A DNA stretch of 5,255 bases from an uncultured Carnobacterium sp. GTDB taxonomy: Bacteria; Bacillota; Bacilli; Lactobacillales; Aerococcaceae. Both the position numbers and the translations under genes were made by a program. The stretch is taken from NCBI GenBank assembly GCA_937967765.1, contig CALCML010000315.1, positions 1 through 5,255 of the forward strand, read 5' to 3'. Below, piece after piece: positions 1-5,255 of this stretch. Numbering within the stretch: the stretch's first letter is position 1; every line of letters begins with the position of its first letter. The notes beneath the pieces were generated by a model. The model saw only the letters and a program-made list of their open reading frames with translations. It was not told where the DNA came from and ran no database searches.

Positions 1-137
1 TCTTTCCTAAGATTCATATTGGAATTGCGGACAATTCTAAGATTAATCGCGTGTATAATTTTATTGAAAACTTCGAAAGCTATACAGATCAACAATTACA
101 CGATGAATTGATTGATATTGCGAATAAAAAGAAATAA
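1..137 (+). CDS. 3' end of an unrecognised protein (partial)
   Basis: The reading frame that begins with the codon at base 3 stays open for 44 codons and ends at TAA 135-137. The visible C-terminus starts FPKIHIGIADNSKINRVYNF and ends in a lysine-rich IANKKK. It looks like a soluble, amphipathic helical end, with no membrane segment and no sorting signal. Codon use is AT-rich like the neighbours, and a hairpin terminator lies 5 bases after the stop, which supports this being a real gene end. The start and most of the protein lie outside the window. I do not recognise the family. Its position beside cell-wall polymer genes makes a role in polysaccharide or teichoic acid synthesis possible, but that is only context. 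Confidence 0.7.
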   Translation, partial: FPKIHIGIADNSKINRVYNFIENFESYTDQQLHDELIDIANKKK

Positions 138-141
138 AATG

Positions 142-173
142 AAAAGGATTGGGATAGTTATCTCAATCCTTTT
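142..173 (+). terminator. Rho-independent terminator after the upstream gene
   Basis: An inverted repeat with AAAAGGATTG on the left arm and CAATCCTTTT on the right arm forms a stem of about 14 base pairs, including one G-T wobble, with a loop of about 4 bases (AGTT). The right arm ends in a run of four T and is followed by the AT-rich ATCATATATAAA. The A-run at the left base and T-run at the right base would let it work in both directions, although no convergent gene is seen. It separates the upstream gene from the glycosyltransferase gene, whose ribosome binding site starts only about 12 bases later. Confidence 0.85.
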
Positions 174-196
174 ATCATATATAAAGAGGTGGAAAA

Positions 197-1213
197 ATGT
201 TAGTTTCCGTAAATATTAGTGCCTATAATGAGCAAGATTACTTGCCTGAAATTTTTGAAAGTTTAAAAAATCAAACGTATCCATTAAAAAATATTGAAGT
301 AGTACTAGTGAATGCAATGTCTACAGACAATACTCGTGCGTTAATGGATCAATTTAAAGCAGAAAATGAGCATTTATTTTATGGTGTGAAGATTCTTGAT
401 AATCCAAGAAAAACATTAAATACAGGGTTGAACTTAGGATTTAAAAACTCAGATGGTGATTGCTATTTAAAAGTAGATGCACACTCACAAATTCCTACAA
501 ACTTTATCGAAGCCAATGTCAAAGTGATTGAGTCGGGGCAAAAAGTTTGTGGGGGTAAAAGACCAACTATTGTCCAAGCAGAAGATGATTTTTCAAAAAC
601 ATTACATATTGTAGAAGAGTCTGCTCTTGGAAGTAGTATCGCCAACTACAGAAAAGGAGACACAAGCCGCTATGTAGATTCTGTATTCCAAGGAATGTAT
701 CACAAAGATGTAGTCGATACGGTAGGTTATTTTGACGAAAAATTAACGCGTACAGAAGATAACGAATATCACTATCGTATTCGTAAAAACGGATTTAAAA
801 TTTGGTACGATACATCAATTGAGTCCTTCCAATATATTCGTCCAACCTTTACAAAAATGATTCAACAAAAATTTGCGAACGGCTATTGGATTGGTTTAAC
901 CTCTCATGTTTGCCGAGATTCCTTATCATTATTCCATTTCGGACCAGGTGTATTTGTGGTGACTTTACTTGTATTAATGATGTTGACGCCAATTAGTTTT
1001 GTACCATTATTTACAGTGTTTGGTCTCTATTTATTGGCAGTTTTAGGATTGTCTGTTTTTGAAATTTCTAAGCAAAAATTCAATCCAACATTACTACTAA
1101 TTCCATTCATTATGATTGCCATTCACTTTGCATATGGTATTGGAACGATTAAAGGATGGATCTTTGGTTTTGAATTTAAAAAAGAGTATTTTGACTCAGA
1201 AGATAAATCTTAA
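197..1213 (+). CDS. Family 2 glycosyltransferase, ExoA-like, membrane-anchored
   Basis: This 338-residue protein has a GT-A fold typical of family 2 glycosyltransferases. The nucleotide-binding start reads VSVNISAYNEQDYLPEIFES (residues 3-22), followed by VVLVNAMSTDNT (35-46). The metal/sugar-nucleotide motif appears as KVDAHSQIP (92-100), the DAH form seen in succinoglycan ExoA-type enzymes rather than a plain DXD. The acidic catalytic motif is TEDNEYHYRIRKNGF (186-200), with E187 and D188. After KFANGYW (225-231) the protein ends in two or three hydrophobic segments (about 250-266, 267-289 and 298-318), so the catalytic part probably sits on the cytoplasmic face of the membrane. The ATG at 197 is preceded by a strong site AGAGGTGG (185-192). 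A role in building or decorating a lipid-linked wall polymer is inferred from the LCP and tar genes downstream; donor and acceptor sugars cannot be read from the sequence. Confidence 0.88.
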   Translation: MLVSVNISAYNEQDYLPEIFESLKNQTYPLKNIEVVLVNAMSTDNTRALMDQFKAENEHLFYGVKILDNPRKTLNTGLNLGFKNSDGDCYLKVDAHSQIPTNFIEANVKVIESGQKVCGGKRPTIVQAEDDFSKTLHIVEESALGSSIANYRKGDTSRYVDSVFQGMYHKDVVDTVGYFDEKLTRTEDNEYHYRIRKNGFKIWYDTSIESFQYIRPTFTKMIQQKFANGYWIGLTSHVCRDSLSLFHFGPGVFVVTLLVLMMLTPISFVPLFTVFGLYLLAVLGLSVFEISKQKFNPTLLLIPFIMIAIHFAYGIGTIKGWIFGFEFKKEYFDSEDKS

Positions 1214-1230
1214 AATTCCTATAAATACTC

Positions 1231-1258
1231 ATGAATTCAAGCAAATCTATGGTATAAT
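1231..1258 (+). promoter_or_regulatory. Extended -10 promoter driving the LCP/tar genes
   Basis: A perfect TATAAT lies at 1253-1258, preceded by TGG (1250-1252), which makes an extended -10 (TGnTATAAT). The -35 region is poor: the best match is ATGAAT at 1231-1236, with a 16-base spacer and three of six consensus positions. A dependable -35 is not needed when TGn is present. Transcription would begin near 1265, leaving a leader of about 26 bases before the LCP start at 1291. There is no hairpin terminator between the glycosyltransferase stop and this promoter, so read-through from upstream is also possible. Confidence 0.7.
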
Positions 1259-1290
1259 AAACTGATTGTATAGTTATTGGAGTGGAATGA

Positions 1291-2628
1291 ATGAGAGTAA
1301 ATGAAGAAAAAATTTCAAATAGAAGAAAACAAAGAAATAATCAAAAAATAAGGAGAGTTATTTTAACGGTCTTACTGGCTTTGGGCGCTGTAATTATCGC
1401 AGGTGCTGCTTATGCATGGAGTCGTATTTCTAAAGCGGAAGATGCGATTCATCAAAAGGTAGAAACCGTCCAATTACGTGAGAAAGAATTAACAGACGAT
1501 AGCAGTTTTTCGGTTCTTCTATTAGGGATTGATAATGGAGCGTATGGTCGTGATACGGAAGTAGGTCGTTCAGATACGATGCTTCTTGTTACTGTAAATC
1601 CAAAACTTAAGAAAACCACAATGATTAGTATCCCTCGAGATTCATATACGGAAATTATTGGATATGGGACGTTTGATAAAATTAATCATGCATATGCGTT
1701 TGGGAAAGAACAATTTTCTATTAATAGTGTACAAAATATGCTCAATGTTCCGATTGACTACTATGTAACTGTAGATATGCATGGATTGATGGGACTTGTT
1801 GATGCAGTGGGTGGATTAGAGATTACTCCAGCGTTAACATTTACGTATGAAGGTGAATCCTTTACTGAAGGAATCACACGTCATGTAGACGGGGAAGCAG
1901 CTCTTCGATATGCGCGTATGCGTTATGATGATCCAGAAGGAGATACAGGCCGTCAAAAACGCCAACAATATGTGATTAAAAAATTAGTTGAGAAATTATT
2001 GAGTTTAGGTTCGGTAACTAAATACGAAGAAATTCTCAAAACATTAGAGAATTCTGTAAAAACTAACTTTACAGTAGAAAGATTATTCCAAATTGCTCAA
2101 ACACATAAAGAAGCTCTCCAACATTTTGAATCGGATACGATTAATGGGGATGGAGCGATGATTAATGGAATTTATTACTTTGTCATTCCAGAAGCTGAGA
2201 AGATTCGCGTTTCAAATGTCATCAGAAAATCTCTTGATTTAGAAGAAATTACTGAATTGAAACATATCGAGACAAAAGAAACGCAGTCATCAGTCAATAT
2301 TGAGCAAAATGCTCCACAAAATAATTCGAACGTACAAGAACAAGGGGATACTTACGTAGAACCAAATGTAACGCCAAATTATAACAATAGTTACAATAAT
2401 AACAATTACAATAACAACAGTAATGATGATGACGACTATGTTGCACCGACAAATCCATCTAATAATGGTAGCGGAAGTAGTGCTGTGACACCAACAGCAC
2501 CAGCAACTCAGGCATCACAAGCGACGGCTGCGCCAGAGCAACCGCAGCCTGTACAACCGACGCGATCAGCTCCTACAACCCAAGGGCCTGTTGCGCCAAC
2601 ACAACCTACACAAAAACAAAACCCTTAA
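1291..2628 (+). CDS. LytR-CpsA-Psr (LCP) family glycopolymer transferase with low-complexity tail
   Basis: LCP enzymes transfer wall teichoic acid or capsule from undecaprenyl-linked carriers to peptidoglycan outside the membrane. This 445-residue protein has a short basic cytoplasmic start, one membrane segment (about 23-43) and an extracellular LCP domain (about 73-235). The conserved pieces are LLLGIDNGAYGR (76-87), RSDTM with R93 and D95, IPRD with R116 and D117, FDKINHAYAFG (128-138), and RYARMRYDDPEGDTGRQKRQ (206-225), which holds several of the arginines that grip the pyrophosphate. A helical region follows to about residue 325. The last 120 residues are low complexity: an Asn/Tyr/Asp tract and then a Pro/Thr/Gln/Ala-rich end, with no LPXTG signal. 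The ATG at 1291 has GGAGTGG (1279-1285) 5 bases upstream. The next LCP gene starts 18 bases after the stop. The family call is secure; which polymer it attaches is inferred from tarI and tarJ. Confidence 0.95.
   Translation: MRVNEEKISNRRKQRNNQKIRRVILTVLLALGAVIIAGAAYAWSRISKAEDAIHQKVETVQLREKELTDDSSFSVLLLGIDNGAYGRDTEVGRSDTMLLVTVNPKLKKTTMISIPRDSYTEIIGYGTFDKINHAYAFGKEQFSINSVQNMLNVPIDYYVTVDMHGLMGLVDAVGGLEITPALTFTYEGESFTEGITRHVDGEAALRYARMRYDDPEGDTGRQKRQQYVIKKLVEKLLSLGSVTKYEEILKTLENSVKTNFTVERLFQIAQTHKEALQHFESDTINGDGAMINGIYYFVIPEAEKIRVSNVIRKSLDLEEITELKHIETKETQSSVNIEQNAPQNNSNVQEQGDTYVEPNVTPNYNNSYNNNNYNNNSNDDDDYVAPTNPSNNGSGSSAVTPTAPATQASQATAAPEQPQPVQPTRSAPTTQGPVAPTQPTQKQNP
2377..2436 (+). repeat. Asn-rich low-complexity tract within the first LCP gene
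   Basis: Residues 363-382 of the first LCP protein comprise 11 Asn, 3 Tyr, 2 Ser and a closing run of 4 Asp. At DNA level the tract is made of imperfect AAC/AAT/TAC units such as ACAATAATAACAATTACAAT, a composition likely to slip during replication. It joins the LCP domain to a Pro/Thr/Gln/Ala-rich end (about 2446-2625) and is absent from the second LCP protein. It probably forms a flexible, extracellular, disordered segment. Confidence 0.8.
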
Positions 2629-2646
2629 AAGTATTGGAGTGTAAAT

Positions 2647-3687
2647 ATGAACGAATCAAATGAATGGACCCGACAAGGGAGACGTCAAGAAAAGAAAAAG
2701 AAACGTGGACGTATTGGTTTCATTTTAATTCTGTTTCTAGCCATTATAGCGGTAGCGGGTACTTACTACGGAAGTAAGATTAACCACGCGATTAATACGA
2801 TTACACATGATGTAGGCAATCGTACTGAAAAAGAGGTTGATGATATCATAAAAAACGCAAAACCGATTAACATACTATTATTAGGTATCGATAATGGGGC
2901 ATATGGGCGTGTGGAAGAAGACGGACGTTCAGATACGATGTTATTGTTAACTGTTAACCCAACAACAAAAAAATCTCAATTACTCAGCTTACCTCGTGAT
3001 ACTTATACAGAAATCGTAGGAACAGGTGGTTATGATAAATTGAATCACGCCTTTGCTTATGGGAAGGCCCCGATGGTTATTAATTCGGTTGAGAAGATGT
3101 TAGATACAACAATTGACTTCTATGTGCAAATTAACATGGGAGGCTTAATGGAATTCGTCGATGCTGTCGGTGGAATTGAAGTGACCAGCCCGCTAACTTT
3201 TACTTATGAAGGCCGTTCTTTCGTTGAAGGAAAGACTGAACTGCTTGATGGTGAAAGTGCCTTACGTTTCGCACGTATGCGTTACGATGATCCTGAAGGG
3301 GATACAGGGCGTCAAAAACGTCAACGTATCGTTATCGAAGAACTTGTTAAAAAATTGATGACATTCAATTCTGTTACAAACTTCGAGCAATTACTGAATG
3401 CGGTAAGTAAAAACGTGAAAACGGACCTACCAATTGGACAAGTGATGGCTCTTAAAAATACTTATGGTCCTGCCATTGCAGGAAATAATTTATCACAAAC
3501 ATTTATCGAAGAAAGACAGTTATTATTAACAAACAATGCAGGGGAACAAATTTATTACTCTTATGCAACAGATGATGTCTTATTAGAAGTAAGCAATTCA
3601 ATCCGTAAGTTAATGGGCGAACCAACTGTTCAAACATACCCATTATTACAACAAAGAGAAGATTTATATTATTTAACAACTCCTTAA
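2647..3687 (+). CDS. Second LytR-CpsA-Psr (LCP) family glycopolymer transferase
   Basis: This 346-residue paralogue of the preceding gene has the same plan: a strongly basic cytoplasmic start (RRQEKKKKRGR), one membrane segment (about 23-41) and an extracellular LCP domain (about 74-236). Visible motifs are LLLGIDNGAYGR (77-88), RSDTM with R94 and D96, LPRD with R117 and D118, YDKLNHAFAYGK (129-140), and RFARMRYDDPEGDTGRQKRQ (207-226). The last differs from its neighbour at one of twenty positions. The protein stops soon after the helical domain and lacks the Asn-rich and Pro/Thr-rich tail. The ATG at 2647 follows GGAGTG (2636-2641). The gene ends in tandem stops TAA TAG (3685-3690). No promoter or terminator is seen in the 18-base gap upstream or the 24-base gap to tarI, so it is probably co-transcribed with both. 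Whether the two LCP enzymes are redundant or serve different polymers cannot be told from sequence. Confidence 0.95.
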   Translation: MNESNEWTRQGRRQEKKKKRGRIGFILILFLAIIAVAGTYYGSKINHAINTITHDVGNRTEKEVDDIIKNAKPINILLLGIDNGAYGRVEEDGRSDTMLLLTVNPTTKKSQLLSLPRDTYTEIVGTGGYDKLNHAFAYGKAPMVINSVEKMLDTTIDFYVQINMGGLMEFVDAVGGIEVTSPLTFTYEGRSFVEGKTELLDGESALRFARMRYDDPEGDTGRQKRQRIVIEELVKKLMTFNSVTNFEQLLNAVSKNVKTDLPIGQVMALKNTYGPAIAGNNLSQTFIEERQLLLTNNAGEQIYYSYATDDVLLEVSNSIRKLMGEPTVQTYPLLQQREDLYYLTTP

Positions 3688-3711
3688 TAGGGGAAATAAG
3701 AGGTGTATAAA

Positions 3712-4419
3712 ATGATTTATGCTGGGATTTTAGCCGGTGGAACCGGAACTCGTATGGGAATCCAAGAAATGCCAAAACAATTTCTACCATTAGGAAACAA
3801 ACCAATTATTATTCACACAGTCGAAAAATTCTTGTTTGTTCCAGATGTAGATGTTGTCTATGTAGCGGTGCATCCAAACTGGGTGAGCTACTTCAATGAT
3901 TTATTAGACAAACACATTTTGACAAATAAAGACAAAATCCGTATCGTTAGCGGTGGTGGAAATCGTAATGATAGCATCTTAAGTATTATTGCGGACATCA
4001 AAAATAGCGGATTGTTTTCACCTGAAGATGTATTGATTACACATGATGCGGTTCGTCCGTTCGTTTCTTATCGTATGATTGTCGACAATATTGAAGCGAT
4101 GAAGAACTATGACGTTGCGGATACTGTAGTGATGGCCAATGATACAATTGTAGAATCGGTTGATGGAAAAGTGATTTCTTCTATTCCAAACAGAACGCAT
4201 ATGTATCAAGGACAAACACCTCAAACGTTTAAGATTCAAGCTTTTACCGACTTATATGACAGCCTTACTGATGAAGTCAAAGAAATCTTGACAGATGCAT
4301 GTAAAGTATTCGTGGTTAACGATGTGAAAGTAGCTCTTGTCGAAGGTGAATACTCAAACATTAAAATTACGACAGTAACAGATTTGAAAATTGCGCAAGC
4401 GATGTTAGGAGAGATTTAA
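3712..4419 (+). CDS. tarI: D-ribitol-5-phosphate cytidylyltransferase TarI
   Basis: TarI joins CTP and ribitol 5-phosphate to give CDP-ribitol and pyrophosphate in the cytoplasm; CDP-ribitol is the donor for ribitol-phosphate polymers. The 235-residue protein is an IspD-like nucleotidyltransferase with LAGGTGTRMG (7-16) and PKQF (21-24) for CTP binding, GGGNR (81-85), THDAVRPF (110-117), MYQGQTPQTF (164-173) and NIKITT (216-221). The start MIYAGILAGGTGTRMG, the length and the DACK and EYSN(I)KITTVTDLK motifs match pneumococcal TarI as I remember it. The YQGQTPQ and DACK context and the tarJ neighbour argue against the isoprenoid enzyme IspD. A GTG at 3703 would add three residues, but it lies inside the ribosome binding site AAGAGGTG (3698-3705), so the ATG at 3712 is preferred. 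tarJ starts one base after the stop, suggesting coupled translation. Confidence 0.95.
   Translation: MIYAGILAGGTGTRMGIQEMPKQFLPLGNKPIIIHTVEKFLFVPDVDVVYVAVHPNWVSYFNDLLDKHILTNKDKIRIVSGGGNRNDSILSIIADIKNSGLFSPEDVLITHDAVRPFVSYRMIVDNIEAMKNYDVADTVVMANDTIVESVDGKVISSIPNRTHMYQGQTPQTFKIQAFTDLYDSLTDEVKEILTDACKVFVVNDVKVALVEGEYSNIKITTVTDLKIAQAMLGEI
4407..4413 (+). promoter_or_regulatory. tarJ ribosome binding site inside the end of tarI
   Basis: AGGAGAG lies within the last codons of tarI, 7 bases before the tarJ ATG at 4421. The tarI stop (TAA, 4417-4419) sits between this site and the start, so ribosomes finishing tarI end at the tarJ start. This supports translational coupling and balanced output of the two enzymes. 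Confidence 0.8.
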
Positions 4420-4420
4420 A

Positions 4421-5255
4421 ATGATTAATCGAGTGTATCAACTCATTCGTCCATCGTTTTTCTCAATTAAATATGAAGATGTGTCATTCTATGAAGAAGA
4501 TACTGTGGTGGTTCGACCAAACTACTTAGCTTTGTGTCATGCTGACCAACGTTACTTCCAAGGAACACGTCCTGCTAAAATTTTGCAGAAGAAATTACCA
4601 ATGGCATTGATTCATGAATGTTGTGGGATCGTTGTTGCGGACCCAACAGGAACGTATAAACCAGGAGATCATGTGGTGATGATTCCAAACCAACCACCAC
4701 GTGACTTTGACTATAACACTGAATTTTACGAAAACTACGTGAATGGAACATACTTCCGTTCAAGTGGTCATGATGGATTCATGCGCGAATTTGTGACGAT
4801 TCCGATCGACCGTGTAGTGAAATACGAAGATGTGCCAGATAAAGTCGCTGCCATTTCTGAATTTGTGTCAGTCGGCGTTCATGGGCTTCGTCGTTTTGAC
4901 AAAGTAGCACATAGCCGTCGTAACCGTATCGTGGTATGGGGCTCAGGAAGTTTAGCTTATGTTGTTGCGACAATTGCAAAAGCAAAATTCCCAGACTCTA
5001 CAATTATTATTGTGGGTAAAAATCCTGAGAAATTACGTCTATTCTCATTCGTTGACGAAGTGTATGATGTGAGCGACCTTCCAGAAGACTTTACATTCGA
5101 TCATGCGATTGAATGCGTGGGCGGTAGCGGAACACAAGATGCATACCGTGAAATTATCCGTCATATTCAACCTCAAGGTACGGTTGTCATGATGGGGGTA
5201 AGCGAGTTCGAAGTACCATTAAACACACGTGACATTCTTGAAAAAGGATTGACTT
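4421..5255 (+). CDS. tarJ: Ribulose-5-phosphate reductase TarJ (3' truncated by window end)
   Basis: TarJ reduces D-ribulose 5-phosphate to D-ribitol 5-phosphate with NADPH and feeds TarI. The frame from ATG 4421 is open for 278 codons to the window edge; the family is about 340 residues, so roughly 60 residues are missing. It is a zinc-dependent medium-chain dehydrogenase. Visible features are the catalytic-zinc region LCHADQRYFQG (C39), the IHE motif (H65, E66), RPNY near the start, SSGHDGFMREF (114-124), EFVSVGVHGLRRF (147-159), and the Rossmann glycine motif WGSGSLAYVVA (173-183). ECVGGSGTQDA (231-241) and MMGVSEFEVPLNTRDILEKG follow. CHADQRYFQG, AHSRRNRI and LNTRD are closer to my memory of the pneumococcal protein than of the staphylococcal one. 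There is no sign of frameshift in the visible part. Downstream genes are not visible; in pneumococcus the licABC choline genes follow tarIJ. Confidence 0.95.
   Translation, partial: MINRVYQLIRPSFFSIKYEDVSFYEEDTVVVRPNYLALCHADQRYFQGTRPAKILQKKLPMALIHECCGIVVADPTGTYKPGDHVVMIPNQPPRDFDYNTEFYENYVNGTYFRSSGHDGFMREFVTIPIDRVVKYEDVPDKVAAISEFVSVGVHGLRRFDKVAHSRRNRIVVWGSGSLAYVVATIAKAKFPDSTIIIVGKNPEKLRLFSFVDEVYDVSDLPEDFTFDHAIECVGGSGTQDAYREIIRHIQPQGTVVMMGVSEFEVPLNTRDILEKGLT

Noticed and set aside
463..645. 60-codon open frame on the - strand inside the glycosyltransferase gene
   Set aside because: It is fully antisense to a strongly supported gene and has no recognisable domain. The same applies to the - strand frames at 4018-4239, 4575-4763 and 4779-4985.
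1231..1240. TGAATTCA palindrome as operator or terminator stem
   Set aside because: It is only eight bases with no loop or T-run, and such short AT-rich palindromes are expected by chance here.
3703..3711. GTG start giving a TarI three residues longer
   Set aside because: The GTG lies within the ribosome binding site AAGAGGTG, and the ATG at 3712 is well spaced and gives the usual family N-terminus MIYAGILAGG.
3503..3805. 100-codon open frame on the - strand across the LCP2/tarI junction
   Set aside because: It lies opposite the ends of two well-supported genes, has no plausible ribosome binding context, and encodes no recognisable domain. It is a shadow frame.
3712..4419. IspD (isoprenoid 4-diphosphocytidyl-methylerythritol synthase)
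   Set aside because: IspD shares the fold, but the MYQGQTPQTF and LTDACK motifs, the EYSNIKITT end and coupling with tarJ all favour TarI.

Overview
The window is AT-rich coding DNA in the style of a low-GC Gram-positive bacterium: strong AGGAGG-like ribosome binding sites, short intergenic gaps, and all genes on the + strand. The protein content (two LytR-CpsA-Psr enzymes plus TarI and TarJ) points to cell-wall glycopolymer synthesis. The TarI and TarJ proteins read more like the pneumococcal versions than the staphylococcal ones, which suggests Lactobacillales (perhaps a Carnobacteriaceae- or Streptococcaceae-like organism). The genus cannot be fixed from this sequence alone.

Layout: (1) bases 1-137 hold the last 44 codons of an unrecognised gene, followed directly by a strong hairpin terminator (142-173). 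(2) 197-1213 encodes a membrane-tailed family 2 glycosyltransferase of the ExoA-like type. (3) After a 77-base gap with an extended -10 promoter come two tandem, clearly paralogous LCP genes (1291-2628 and 2647-3687). The first carries an extra 120-residue low-complexity tail. (4) tarI (3712-4419) follows 24 bases later and tarJ (4421 to beyond the window end) begins one base after tarI stops.

Working model: TarJ reduces ribulose 5-phosphate to ribitol 5-phosphate and TarI activates it to CDP-ribitol, the donor for a ribitol-phosphate polymer (wall or lipo-teichoic acid, or a ribitol-containing capsule). The LCP enzymes would move the finished polymer from its undecaprenyl-linked carrier to peptidoglycan at the outer face of the membrane. 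The glycosyltransferase may build or decorate the same polymer. LCP1-LCP2-tarI-tarJ looks like one transcription unit, with no terminator visible between its members. All known parts belong to described families. The unusual aspects are the gene order, the tandem LCP pair with divergent C-termini, and the Asn-rich/Pro-Thr-Gln-rich tail on one copy. I found no evidence of a wholly new system, mobile element, CRISPR array, or structural RNA gene.
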